Source: Diploscapter coronatus (lineage: Eukaryota > Nematoda > Chromadorea > Rhabditida > Rhabditidae). From it: 64,000 bases of DNA. Of the stretch, positions 25,336-38,300 are shown in pieces (within the stretch, counting starts at the first letter, position 1; every line of letters begins with the position of its first letter). The position numbers and the translations under genes are program-made. Below the pieces are notes generated by a model. That model was given only the letters and a program-made list of their open reading frames with translations, ran no database searches and had not been told where the DNA came from. The stretch lies in NCBI GenBank assembly GCA_964036155.1, contig OZ038422.1, forward strand, positions 11,741,201 to 11,805,200, read 5' to 3'.

Positions 25336-26129
25336 AGATGGTCACTTTTACCACGTCTATAGCATCGTGATTTTCTTCATTTTTGTAGTTTTTCCCAAAT
25401 TGCACGAAAATTCCATAAAGAACTATATATTGACGGGTAATGGACTGAACAATCAAATTTGAATCAGAAAAAGAGAAAAATAAAATAAAACCATTCGACA
25501 ACACAACAACACTGGAGTGAGGGGGGAGGGGGTTGGATGCGACTTCGAGACGTTCTCAATTTAAACACTTCGGAAAAATCCTAATTACGTCTCAAAGTCC
25601 CAATATTTCAACAAGTAGTCCTGGATAAAGAAAATCAGAGAGTAGAGAGCTAAAACATTTTTATCGTTTACGAAAAATAACGTTTCAAGTAGACGAAAAT
25701 AAAAAAATAACAACCGAGTTGTGTATTTTAGATAACAATAAAGTTATAAAAGAAAAATTGAATAAAAACGACGACAAAAATTAAACAACGTTGCATACTT
25801 CGCACTACCGTTAGAGGATAAATAATTACCATAAATAGAAAAATCAATAATAATCAAAAGGGGGAGAGTTTAACAGAGTATATCGTGTGTATTTTGGATA
25901 TGATAGGGTGGGGGTTACTTGAAAGCTAATTTTATACCATACTAGGCTGAGAAATTTGGATTGTCACTAAATCAAATCAATACTCTGATAGATGATAAAT
26001 TAACACAACAGACGATAAGAAAGTGGAGAAAAATAAAAAGAAAATCCCCAAATAAGAAAAAAGCAGGGGCGGAGTTAGCCACGCCTATTTTTCGCAGTTT
26101 TACAATTTTCTGCAGAATTGGCGCACGAT

Positions 26130-29100
26130 CTAGCGGCCCGTGCGCTCCTGTTGCTGGATGTATCTTCTGCCGTTCTCCGAGCTACGCACACTGAAAAAAC
26201 TAGGAATATATGGAGATCAAGGAGAACTTTCAGTCAGAACGAAAAATCATGTGAGGGGCGCACGCAAATTCAATTTCCCTGTAGAAAGTTGATACACAGG
26301 GGATGCGCAACAAGATTTTTGCAAGATATTTTGACTTAAAGAGGTCACATTCGACCGATTTGGCTTAAGCCTTGCCTTGGTCTGGATATATGAAATCAGG
26401 ATTTATCTAGTTTTTAAAAAAGATCTTTTTATGAAAGCCTCCTTTCAATACATTTAAGAGTGAATGTCAGCAAAAACCAAAGTCTTAACAAAGGGGTGTT
26501 TCCAGGGGTCCGTCGATTTGGTTGATTTTCATGTATATTGTTCAGTTTTTCACGCTGATTCTCGTGGTGCTATCCGTTTTTTCATACAAATTATCGTATG
26601 CAGGATTACGGTAGCTTTAAGTTTTGAGAAATCCGACCTCGGGAAAAAATTCATAACTTTCTTATTTGTGAACTAAATCGAATGGGGTTTTCAGCATTGG
26701 ATAGCCCACGAAAACCTCTACAAATAATGTAACTACAACAATCTGCTACAACCAATAACTTCCCGCCAAAAAATTAATTTCCGAAAAAGTGATCCTGGCC
26801 GACTGCAGTTTTTCAATTTTTTACCCGAATTAGAGTTTCGAACCCCAGCTGGAAATGGGCTTATTTTGTAGAGAATTTAATTCGACATTTGAATATGCAA
26901 TAATTTTCAAAAAAGAGGGTAGTCGAAACCACGAAAAATGCGTCCGAACACGTAAAATCAGGGTGATTATTGCATAGCATTAGCTTTGACCCCCCACAAC
27001 TTTCTTATTTCTGAACCAAGTTGAATGATTATTTTTTTATTTTGTAGATCTTATCGAGGAGAATATGGCAAAAATAAAAATAACATTTTTAGAAATTAAT
27101 TTTGGCGGGAAAAAATTACCCGAAGCTACCCTATATACACGTACTGTGTTTAAAAGGGTAATATGAGTTAACGTCAGAGTCTCTTATGGAATCTTGTAGA
27201 GCTCTTCAAGTTGATCAACTTTTGTTCCAGAACTTATTCTAGAATGTGCACACACAGGGAGATATGATTTTTTGAAAGTTACTGTCCAAACGGCACTTTG
27301 CAATAATTAGTTATTGAACTTGAAAAAATTCTGGAGCTCATAAGAATGTGAATCCGAGGTCGGTCCTGGAACAAAAGTTGTTCACCATGTCCATCTACAC
27401 AACATACTAAAAGGAAAAAATTTTCAACGTCATTTACGCGTAAAGATAGTACGAGCCGAAAAGTCTGCAATCAAGATGCGAAAAGTGCGTATCTTCGCAG
27501 AAATTGGTATTTAAAAAAATTCTTATTTTATTGTTTGATAATCTATGGACTAAGTGCTGTCCAATAAAAAAATAATCATGAAATTTGATCCAGAAATAAG
27601 AAAGTTATGGGGGATCAAAGTTGACACTATGCAATAATCATCCTGATTTTACGTGTTCGGACGTATTTTTCGTGGTTTCGACTACCCTCTTTTTTGAAAT
27701 TTTTTATATATTCAAATGTAGAATTTAATTCTCTACAAAATAAGTCCATTTCTAGCTGGGGTTCGAAACTCTAATTCGGGTAAAAAATTGAAAAACTGCG
27801 ACAAGATAAAAATTCGAAAATGTTACCTTTTTCGAGTTTTTAAATTTCCTCGCCAAATTATTGATTTTCAAAAATGGTCATAGTTAGATAAAATGAAGTA
27901 TTTTTCATGGACTATCTAATACTGAAAACCCCATTCGATTTGGTCCACAAATAAGGAAATTATGAATTTTTTGCCGAGGTCGGATCCGTCAAAACTTCAA
28001 GCTACCGTAACCCTGCATACAATCATTTTTATGAAAAACGAATAGCACCACGAGAATCAGCGTAAAAAACTGAACAATATATGTGAAAATCAGCCAAATC
28101 TGAGAACCCTTGGAAACACCGACTTTGGTCCTTACTGACATTTACTCTTAATTTTTATCACATTCCATAGAAAAGTCAAAAAGTCGAGCTTCAGATCATA
28201 ACATTTCGTAATTTTTATCCGTATACATGAAAAGCGTTATATGAAATCTCCTTTTCCAGAAAGGACACATGAAATCATAGAATACCGAGAAGTGGTATAT
28301 CAAATCCTCTTCCAAAAAAGATGTATGAAATCTACCTACCACTGCTGAAGATGGTACTGAGCGGATTGGATCTGCTGGTCGGTGCCGGAAATGGTGATGA
28401 TGCGCTCGCGGACACCCGGCTGTGGCTGCTCCAGGACTGCAAATTTAAAAAGTGTACCTTTTTTGTTTTTAGATACTCGTCGAGTTTATTCCAATTTTAG
28501 CCTTTTTTCTAGACCAATGCTAATCTTAGTTCGATGATAACTTCTAGCTTACTGATGGTGGCCCCGGTCTCGTCGCGAATACGGTTGATGCGCTCTCCGC
28601 CGCGCCCGATGATCGTGCCGCTCAGCTCGTTCGGGATCGTCACCTGGAAACATTAGAATATTCGATTTTTGTGTTAATATGCTAATTTTATTTAAAAAAA
28701 AAGATTCTACAAGAAAAGAATCGAAATTCTCGTACCTGAGTAGTGCTAATGGGGCCTCCGGGTGGGGCGAAGTTCTGCGGTGGCGGATAGACGTTGCCCA
28801 CGGACGCGATCGGGTGATGAGCCACGGGGGGCGGGTAGTGGCCTGGAAAATTCGCATTTTTTAAAACTCGTACACAAGTTTCATCCCAAATCTAAGCTCG
28901 GACCTATTCTTATGAGACCCTAGAGTCAGAATGAGCATTCCATCAAATTCAAGTTGTGCCTCAAGTTCGACTTATTATTTTTGAGTTTGGACTAAATATT
29001 CCTCAGACCGGGCTAAAAACTAGAATTTTAAAATTGTTACCTGCTGATCCAGGTCCCGCATTATATCCTCCTCCTCCTCCTCCAGTGACGTGATGTCCGT

Positions 29101-31031
29101 ATCCGGAATTCCCGCCGCCAGAGTGATATGGAGCACGGCCTCCGCCTCTTCCTGCAATTAAGCTTTTTATTTTTAGTATAAAATATTTTTTATTTCCAAT
29201 TTTGTTCTGGACAAAAATCCGAATTTTCATTATGTTCTCTTCAAACACTCAAACTATGTGCCGGAAAAAGTACTCAAAAGTTCAACATTTTTTTTTATCT
29301 TCAATATTTTTCTTCACAAAAATCCGAACCTTTTCCTTATATTTTCATCATTTTTTAAAATTAATTAATTTTATCCCAAAATATCCTAATTTTTTTTTGC
29401 ATCACTTTACTTTAAAAAAAATTCAAATTTTATACCGAAAAATTGAAATTTTCGATATATATATTCTCAATATCGTTTTCTAAAATAAAAATTTGAACTC
29501 TCACCTCCATAGTCGTCTCTCCTCGGGGGGTAGCCTCCGTCATTCCTGCCCCCTCGGCCGCCTCCACGATCCATCATTCCGCCCGACTGATAGCCGCCGT
29601 ACTCGAACGCGTCGTGCATGTTGTAGTACTGCGGGTTGTATTGCGAAACCGGGCCCTAAAGATTCTCTTCTGTTAATGTTTAACACGTTAGGGTGATTTT
29701 TCAAGTTTTTCTCTATCACGCTATTTAAACTAGACTTGTTCTGTAAAATTTTACACGACTTTTCAAAATACTTGAAGAGGTTTGAATAGTTTCACGGATT
29801 CCCTGTAGAAAGTCCCTCTTGATACCATTTTGTGGTATTTTTGGGTTACCTTGATGGGCAGTTCCTTGAGATCGTCGACGATGTGCTTGAGCGCGTTGAT
29901 GCAGTTCTCCGGCTCGCCCGTCACGATCACGATCCGGTCCGTGGAGTTCGGACACACTTGTTGGAACACCTGGAAACCGGTGGTAATTGAATACCAACTG
30001 GCATCTTTCAACTATGATAACATTTTCTAGCGAATAACCAAGCGGTAATGTCCGAATTTTATTCTATCAAAATTCGTTCTTTTATCATGCTATAATTTTG
30101 GCAATGGCGCCAAAGGTTCCTTGTCTTCGGATCATTTCAAAATGCTATCTTTCTGCCATGCTACATTTTGGTATTTTACCAATTGGCGCCTGGCAATGAT
30201 ACCACGTTGGTGTCTCTTCCCAATTACCTTGAGTCGGATGTTGCACTTGTCTCTGAGCTCCTTGATCTTGGACCCGCTCCTGCCGATGAGTGCTCCGGCA
30301 TGGGACTGGTGGACGAGGATGCGGATCTCTGCCTTCTCGCCCTTCTCGCCGGCGTGCTGCGGCTCGTCCAGTCTGTCCAGCATCTGCTCGACAATCTTCA
30401 CAACGTTGTCAATGGCTGCGACCACAGTGACCACTCTGGAAGAAAATACGGCTCAAGAACTTTTGCGGACACGCGTTTTTTACCCTATTAAATTTTTTTT
30501 CAAACGTTGCTTTCTAGTTACACTATTTTCGAAAAAAAAATTTGATTTTTCGGATCTCTAGAAGTTATCAGTTTTAGGGATAAATATTATTATAAAAAAA
30601 ACAACACCTAAAATTTAAACATTAATTCTCGGTCCCAAATTGACCGAATCCCTCAAGATTTATTTTGATACCTTTCCGGCGCATTGGAGTCGGGTACGGA
30701 AATCTGGCTGTCGAACTCGGACCTGAGTCTTTTGATGTTCTCGCCGCCCTTGCCGATTACCGCCCCCGCGGCCTTGCCGCTCACCAGCAGACGCAGCTCG
30801 AAGCGGCCCTTCGAAATCGCATCGGAGAAACTGAAGTTGTAACAATGTGGATCAATTTTAAAATTTAGGAGCGAGTTCTTAAAACTCGCGGATCACTTGT
30901 TTTAAGAAATTGGGATCAAATTTTAGTTTTGGGAGTCAATTTTTCAAATTTGCAGACCCATCGGATCTGCCTCTCTTGGGTCGGCCGCCGCGGTCGTCGT
31001 TGTAGTGATCGCCATCGTGGTCTCGCTTCAT
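26130..31031 (-). CDS. hrpk-1: hnRNP K homologue with three KH domains
   Basis: Ten exons: 31031-30958, 30830-30672, 30435-30228, 29969-29850, 29655-29505, 29151-29041, 28842-28736, 28643-28553, 28436-28340 and 26190-26130; 392 residues. KH1 carries [18 protein letters not shown]2 carries [16 protein letters not shown] and KH3 carries [16 protein letters not shown], each with an intact GxxG loop. Between KH2 and KH3 is an RGG/Gly-Tyr-rich linker ([27 protein letters not shown]). Family knowledge: hnRNP K proteins bind C-rich single-stranded RNA or DNA in transcription, splicing and miRNA-linked regulation. KH3 ends QYHLQQ and splices over 2.1 kb to [15 protein letters not shown]; without that exon the frame stops at once (QQW). 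The long last intron is mostly a fold-back element. A TTTCAG lies about 46 bp upstream of the ATG. Divergent neighbour of taf-4. Confidence 0.88.
26458..28147. mobile_element. 1.69 kb fold-back element inside the last hrpk-1 intron
   Basis: Almost the whole element is one inverted repeat. GAGTGAATGTCAGCAAAAAC at the left end pairs with GACATTTACTC at the right end. Inner matching pieces include CACGAGAATCAGCG, CCTGCATAC, CCCCATTCGATTT, GAGTTTCGAACCCCAGCT and GTTTCGACTACCCTC, down to a small centre near 27300. TTAA lies directly outside both ends (26454-26457 and 28148-28151), consistent with a TTAA target-site duplication as in piggyBac-type elements. No transposase frame is visible. Transcribed as intron, it could form an ~800 bp RNA hairpin. 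Confidence 0.85.
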
Positions 31032-31721
31032 GCTGTCGCGCCGAACCGCTTGGTTTCGCACCGGAACTGGGTTCCTGAAAGTGCGGAACGTGAAATCGAG
31101 AAAACGATCCTGTATTTGTCAGCCGCTGTTGTTGTCAACAGATTTCTATCTATCTATTTCGCTACTTTTCCTGCACCCCCTAGCCCTCTTACCTGATGAC
31201 AACATAGCTGATGACAACGATTAGCCGAGGATAAATACGGAAGTCAGGTAACAATAAAAATCGTCATATCAAAGAAATGCCCTTTAAGGCCAGAAATAAC
31301 GAATAAATTCAAGAAAATCCTAAATTGTCCGATTTCAGAGGACACCGACAGGAATGAAGGACGAGAAGGTCTGTCATCGGACGACGAAAATCAAGAGAAA
31401 ATGGAAAATTCGAAAAAGGAGACGGAATTGATAAAATCATTTTTGAACAAAGAGCTGGATACGTACGCGATTTCGTGGCGAAACGCGTTAACATCGATGT
31501 TATATTTTTCTGCAAATTGGCTTCAGACTTCGTATTTTTTCGATTTTCTCTTCATTTTTCGTTTTTCCATATTTTAAAACATTTTTCCCTCGTTCTAAGT
31601 AATAGAATTTACAAATTTATGACCTCCCTGTTCAGTTTTCAACGATGCTTGATTCGGGAAAAGTTTATCACTATTTAGAACCCGTCGTCAATTATTTGAA
31701 ACGTTTTTAAATTGCTAGAAC
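31032..31721. promoter_or_regulatory. Divergent promoter interval, hrpk-1 / taf-4
   Basis: About 690 bp separate the two opposed start codons. No exon is seen. A minus-strand TTTCAG near 31077-31082 may be a trans-splice acceptor for hrpk-1. On the plus side GCTAG just before the taf-4 ATG may serve the same purpose. No TATA box or other element can be named with confidence. Confidence 0.5.
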
Positions 31722-34700
31722 ATGGCGGACCAGCAGCCGCGCCGGCCTTCTGGGCCGACATTTCGCTTCGTCGGACGATCGTCGCCAAACCCGATCGGGA
31801 GAGCCAATTCTCCTCAGGTTTTTCTCCAATTTTTTCTTTGACTTGAGATTTTTAGATCCAACAACAAATCCAAGATCATCCCGGCATGCATCACTCCGCT
31901 TCTATGCCTCAAGTAAAAACTATCTTTAAAAATAGGAAAAAATAACAATTTTGGACTTTAAAAAATTCGAGTCAAAGTTAAACAAAACAAAATTCAGGTC
32001 CAAATGCAACAAGTCGGCCGCCCGATGCTGGTGCAGACCCAGCCCATTCAGCCCCCTCCCATTCATATGCAGCAGGGCGGACCAAGACAGCTTCAGCCCG
32101 TCGGGCCTCCGCAGCATGGTAATTTTTGTATCATTTTTATTTTGTAACTTCATCTTTTAGATTTTGTTTCTTAATGAATAAATTTGAAAATAAAAAATCT
32201 GAATATTTCTCAGGTATGGGTCGCGGTCAGATGATGACCATGAGTCCGGCAGTTTCGGGTGGTGCCGGGAGTCCCGCTTCGAGTACTTCTGGTGGAGGAT
32301 TGGGTAGAAATTTGAAAATTAAAAAGAAAAAAATTAAAATCGAATAATATATTTTCAGGGAGAGGAGCGGGAGATGCAAATAGCCCCGATCCGGTGAACA
32401 AATGCATCCGCTTCTTCAAAACGCTCATCAATTTGTCGACGCAGAATCGGGGAAACGAAGATCCAGTCACCGTTCAGGCTAACACCATGCAAGTCAAGAA
32501 CTTGATTAGGGTGATTTTTCATTTTTTTCAAACAAAAGTTTAGTTTTCTGAAGAAAGTTTATTGTAGGAAATTAATTTTAAAGAAGATTAGATTCGACGA
32601 ATTTAACCTTGAAAATGATTGTTTACTATAAAAAATGAAATTTTCATTTGAAATTACTTAACAAATAATTTGTCAAAAAGGTTACTGTGACTTCCACGAT
32701 CCCTTATATTTCAGAGCGTTGTTTACGACGCGATGCCCGTGGATGTGTTCACTTCGCGTCTGCAGGAAGTGCTCAAATCCACCACTCAGCCAAACCTACT
32801 GCCTTTCCTGCAGAAGACGCTGCCTATTGTCAGGGAAGGGGTTAGGAGAGGTGGGGTACCATTTTTGCCAATTTATTACCATTTTGGTGACTTTACCATT
32901 TCTGATACTATCTTTGGTATCATTTTTGCTGGATTAACAATTTGATACCACTGCATGGTAGTTTCATGATATCGTTACCACCGGTTTGTACCAAAATTAT
33001 CGTTTAGGAGATATCCACATCGAGGGCATCTCGCCGCCACCACCACCTCCCAATAATGAAATGGACATGAGGCCCCCAAATCCCCACGCTGTCGGACTCT
33101 CCCGCCAGCAGCCGCCAATTCATATGGGGATCCAGAACCAGAGCTACCAGCCGCCCACCACTCTGCAACATCCCATTACGGTACTTTCTATGAAAAAAAT
33201 CGAAAACCTGGCTCAATTTTTGAAATTTCCGTATTTCCTTGCTCAGAAAGTCGAGATTTTCTAGCCTCTAACATCAATATAAAAATCAAGATGTTTTTTT
33301 TTTCAAAATATAAAATTTCAGAGACAGCAAATGACTCACGCCCACATGCCCCTACCTACCCACGTCCAGACCGCGCCAATGGGTCCTCCACCCTCTCAAA
33401 TTCAACTAAACCAATCTGTCCGCTCTCCGAAAACAATCAGGTAACAGAGATTAAATGATTTAAACCGGCAGTTACTATATGACGGAGTCTATAGTTAGGG
33501 ATAGGGCAGGGAGGCGAGAGTAGGGAGAAATAGCGTGGGGGGGAGGCACCCTCCGTCATATAGCAGTTGCTATTTAAACCCTGCCACTATTTTTCTTAGC
33601 CAATGATAAATTTTCTTGGCATTTTAGACTTCGATTTATAGTAAACTTTAGCAATTTAAGTATTATGAGTGTGGGGCGATCTGTAATATAATTCAGTGGG
33701 GAGGAATTCTCGTAATTCTAATTTGCAGCTCGAAAACCGAGGCCCTGGATGAAATCGTTGCAAGTGTGGCTTCAGGGGGCAGACAACAACAAGGCCACCA
33801 AGTCCATCATCCCCCACCTATGCCTAAACCTGTTGAAGCCGCGCCGGTACAAGTTCAGTCACAACAGCAACAGCAACAGCAACAGCATCACCACCAGCAA
33901 CAGCAGCAGCAGCAGCAGCAGCAGCAAGAAGAGGAGGTAGGAAACTTTTAAAATGTCATATGATGTATCATAAACGATTTCGATTCCTATTTTTTTTTTT
34001 AATATGTAGCTTACATTTTGATGAACTAAAATTCTTTTCAAAGGGAAGTTGCTGTACTTTTCTATAAAATAAAATATTTTGTATCGTATAAAATATGGTT
34101 TTTATTCCGATGCTTTATCATATAACCTATTTCAGTCGGTCCAAGTCCGCACATACAACGAGCCACTGCTCAAGTACAGTCTGCTGAACGCGGATGAAGT
34201 CATGAAAAGGATCACGAAAAGGATGACCGAGCCATGCTATTTGGAGGAGGAGGTTTTTTTTTCTCTAATTTTCTACAAAAGATTTTTGTGGCGAAATTCA
34301 AAAGTTGGACTTTTATTTAATTTGTGCTAATTTCTGGATTACTAATTTTCTAGATGCTCATTCTGCTGTCGGATGTGTGTGAGTCGAGACTTCGTGAGAT
34401 TCTCGGAGAACTTGCGACTTTGGCCGAGCACAGGCTGGATCCGCTGAGGTAAAAACGAATAACGCCAATGGCGCCCATCAAGTTTTAAAACTTTACGCTC
34501 TCCTCTTTTCTTTTTGAATGACGTCCTTAAATTTTTCAGACTCAACCCCAACTACCTGCAAGTGGATGACACGAAGCGCCAACTCAAATTCCTAGAAGAA
34601 TTGGACAGGCAGAGAGAAGAGCAGAGGGAGAATAGAGAGAAGGATGCCATCTACAGAATGAGCAAGAGCAAGGGCGTCGACAAGAACATTGCTGAAAAGG

Positions 34701-35389
34701 CGAAGGTGAGGACACCTTTTTAATTTTTTTAATTGGCGTCATTTAAAAATTGTATGATAGCGTCTTTTTAAAAAATATATTTTAAATGACACCTTTTAAA
34801 AAGGGCGTCATATAAAATGAATTCCGAATCATGACGCCATGACCTCATTGTTAAGATTATTTTGCTAAAGACGTTACTTTTCAGGAAATGCAGAGAGCGG
34901 ACGCCGAGGCGAAGCGAAATCGTGAAGCGAATGAAGCTGCCATCGCTGCTCTGGGAAAATCCAACAAACCCAAGTAATTGTTAAATTTTGCACATTTTTT
35001 ATCTTTGAAAAACAAAATCAACTTTTTCCAGATGGGATCAGGTTACTGGAGGTACGACTACCAGCACTTATAGGCCGAGGTAAAAGTTTGTAAATTTCGA
35101 AACAAACACATATGCTTTTGATAAATAGTTTACGGAAGAATCGAAGATTTTGAAGATAAATTCTTGAAAATTCTGTCTTTGAAAGGTAGACATTTGTGAG
35201 AAGGAAAATTTCAGGACGGTCCGAGCGAACCTTCGTGATCTGCAAGCCCTGATGCTCAGTGACCCTAGATGTTCTAGGTGAATTTTAGAAATTTGAAAAA
35301 GGTGAATTTTAAAAATATTTGAAATTTCCAGATCTCAAGTCCTTCACAAATTGACGCTGATGGGCCCTCCGACCACCGATACTCTTTGA
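31722..35389 (+). CDS. taf-4: TFIID subunit TAF4
   Basis: Sixteen exons: 31722-31817, 31856-31912, 31998-32118, 32214-32303, 32359-32510, 32715-32850, 33008-33180, 33322-33440, 33729-33936, 34136-34252, 34354-34448, 34540-34705, 34885-34973, 35032-35079, 35215-35277 and 35332-35389; 595 residues. The N-terminal third is Pro/Gln/Gly-rich. A TAFH (NHR1) domain spans about residues 130-215 (CIRFFKTLINLST ... NTMQVKNLIRSVVYDAM). A Gln/His run follows near 355-382. The conserved C-terminal TAF4 region has the histone fold (LLKYSLLNADEVMKRITKRM ... LILLSDVCESRLREILGEL) and a basic coiled segment (LKFLEELDRQREEQRENREK), ending LMGPPTTDTL. Family knowledge: TAF4 pairs with TAF12 and is a core scaffold of TFIID in the nucleus. 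A hairpin MITE sits in one intron. Confidence 0.93.
33467..33572. mobile_element. 106 bp MITE in a taf-4 intron
   Basis: GGCAGTTACTATATGACGGA at the left pairs with CTCCGTCATATAGCAGTTGC at the right. TTTAAACC occurs directly on both sides (33459-33466 and 33573-33580), an 8 bp target-site duplication as expected of hAT-type elements. The interior contains GAGAAATAGCGTGGGG. Confidence 0.75.
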
Positions 35390-38300
35390 ATACGGGTTGT
35401 TTTTTAAGCTATAGATTTTTGGAAGGTTCACCCCCTATCTCTTTTTCCAATTTTTTAAATGGATGCACTTTTCAAAAATCCTTATTTTCGTTGCCCCTTG
35501 TTATAACTTGTATACAACAACACATGTTTGACGAAGATAAATGATGTAATTCTATGTGTTTATTTTACATATAATTCAGTTTATTAAATCAGGAAACTGA
35601 TTTGGGATTTAGCGAACCCGTGCTAGGTTTAATTTAGATTTAAGGGTATAGGAGGAAGTAGATAAACCCTCTATCTTCCTACGTCTAAACCTAGGAAAAT
35701 TAAGCTTAGGGATACAAGGGCACATTTCCGATTAAAATAGGAGGGAGGAGGCATCAGAGAGCTTCTGAATATGAAATATTCATCACATATTGGATCTCTG
35801 GGGAAAATGATAGTCTGAGTTCTTCAGACATTTGCAAGTTTTTTGTTTTTGAAGTGTCTTTGCAAAAGTTTAGTTTAAAGTTTGAATTTGTTGCAAGCTT
35901 TAGTTTAGTTTAATTATTTGTAAACACGGAAAAAAATGAATGAGGGAATTTTGATGAGGGGAAATAGGAAGTTAGAGTGAGAGGGAAAAGAAAGAAAATT
36001 AGGCTAGTGAGAGGAAAAATTAGAAAAAGAGCAAAAAATCGAGCAAAATAGACGAAATCTGTCCTCTCGGGCTTCCTCTAATCAGGCCTCCGGCCCTCGG
36101 CTCTGACTTCACGTTCATTTAGGATTTTCTTTCTCTCACTCTATTTTTTTCTCTCTTTCTTTTCCTCTCCCTCTATTTTCCAAAATGCGTTACGTCTTGT
36201 CTTGTTCGTTATTTTGTTTTCGCTCCATGGTCCAGTGATATGTCGTTCCGTACTTACTCAAAGATAGTCGTTCATTTTTCATTTACCTCTTTCAATTTTT
36301 CGCTAAGCCTCCCGGGTTTTCTTCGGAATTTATTTTACCTGGTTTTTCGCGGGGATTAAAGCGAAACTTTTAGATTTTACATGTGACTAAAATTTGAGTG
36401 AAGATCAGCCTTTCAAATGATTATTTTTCAATTTTATTATTAAAGTTCAGGGTTTTGTGGCGAAAATCAACTTTTTATGAGTTCAGAATATCAGAAACTT
36501 CATTTTTCGATCTTTTCGGGTTCAAAATCCAATATTCCGAGAAATTATTACATATGAAAACGACCTAAGTTCTTTAGAGTGAGGCGATAAGTTTTTGGGT
36601 AGGTATTTTTCCATACATTTGTGAAGAGCCACGCTATGTGCGGCTAGCAATATAGGCTGGATATTAGATATCTGAGTTGACGAAGAGATAGGAAGGGGTT
36701 GAGAAGAAAGGAGAAAATTGCAGCGAGATGCCTGCTTATAACGTCATTAACAGACTCCTAATTTTTTTCCTACTTTCTCTGAAAATTCGAATTTTTCTTC
36801 TAAGGTTCTTTAAAGATTCGGCTTTTCTTCAAAATTTCCTTTCAAAATTCTGACTTGCCAGTTGAATAATTTTCACATGAATTCCTGATTACCTTCTTTT
36901 ATAAAAAGATAGAGCCTAAGAATTTTCGAAGGTTAGCCCATTTCATTGGATTCTCAGAAATCCCTTAAAAATTCATGACTCTGATTTTTAACCAGTATTA
37001 TAACGTGCCGTACTCTCGCAAATTAAAAATTCAGGCTCCGCCTTCAAAAGCATCCCTCTTTCGGTTAAAGAGAATGTTCCATCATTTTAATCACAATAAC
37101 ATGAGAAGGAACGTCGGTTGAATCCCGTCCTATTTATCGAGTTTATGCACGTAATTCTTAGGGGAATTCATTTACCCTTTAAGGCGGGAGTAGGAGGAGA
37201 ATTTTTTCCGAGATTAAATGGAATTTTGCAGAACACGGGTATCTTGGTGAAGATCAGCTATTGTTATATAGAAAATTATATGTTTTGATGAAGATCAAGC
37301 TTTATACTCCAAAACTTTAACTTTTTTTTCTGAAGTTTGTCTCTCCTTCTAAAACATTCTATTCTCCACTAATTTTTACTGCAAATTTCTTAGGGAGGCT
37401 CATCAGCCGAAAATTCTTAGACAATTGCATTGCTCCGATCACGTTTCCTGGTGCAAAACCCCATTGGCCTGAATTATTTTTTAAGGATGTCCTGAACATT
37501 TTGCAGGAGGGAGTAAATTGATCTAATCATCTATGCAAGAATATGCCCCGTCTGGACGAATTAAAACGATTTATTTTTAGAGATTTTCTAAATCTATTTT
37601 ATTATGCTGCCGAAAAAATTTGATTTTTTGACCTTACTCTCTAAATTTGCTACTCTTTGATTTTCAGTCACCTCCAGAGTACGCTCATTATTTTGAAATT
37701 AGTGTGTGCATCATTATTTAACGTAAAAACTTATATCCTGCATACCGAATCGGTTTTAGTTATTGGCAATTATACACCTCATTATTTTTCCTTATATTGA
37801 AGAAGATGGGTTTTGAAGCAGTTCGTATACGGCACATGATATATGAATAGGGTATTTTTATGAAAATTACTAAATGCCATAAAGTCCAGCTAAAGTTATG
37901 TGTCTGATGGCGAGTTATTAGCTCCTGGTCTCGTGAGATATGCAGTATTCTTGCAAATTGCTCGTATATCTTTGATTTTCTCGTGGTTTAAGCCCTATTA
38001 GGATACAAAAATCTCCGATAATTTGCTGCGTAAGCTCTTTCAGTCGGCTATATAGCCGATTAAATTACTAATATATTCTCACTTCTGAACTGATTTCGTA
38101 AAAATCGCGTGCTCCTTATAAATTACATTTTCCTCTTATTCGTAGATCACGTTGGTATTTTGCCCCGCCTACTTTATTTCCTATAAAGCTCAGGCATACT
38201 AATTTTCGTTAGGATATAAAGTAGCTTGACTCCACGTGTCATGAATGTCTGATTCAAGTTTTCTTCTTTCTAGAATTTGAAACTCTCACTAGACTTTATT

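Larger units (their letters stand above)
13916..26129. other. 12.2 kb gene-poor, repeat-rich stretch
   Basis: Between the RG-rich gene and the last exon of hrpk-1 I find no run of protein-like exons on either strand and no tRNA or rRNA. Short open frames here are low-complexity Arg/Glu/Lys or Ser/Leu/Phe runs caused by GA or TC tracts. What is visible: plus-strand GA tracts, a dispersed GAGAAATAGCATGG-like word, dispersed GAAGATCA-like words, an imperfect local duplication near 19 kb, another near 25 kb, and a small hairpin element at 25085-25224. A diverged or non-coding gene could be hidden here. Confidence 0.5.

Noticed and set aside
27750..27790. tRNA box-B-like GGGTTCGAAACTC
   Set aside because: Lies in the arm of the fold-back element and occurs in inverted form in the other arm; no box A.
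33859..34041. Leu-rich minus-strand frame opposite the taf-4 CAG run
   Set aside because: Antisense of the polyglutamine codons.
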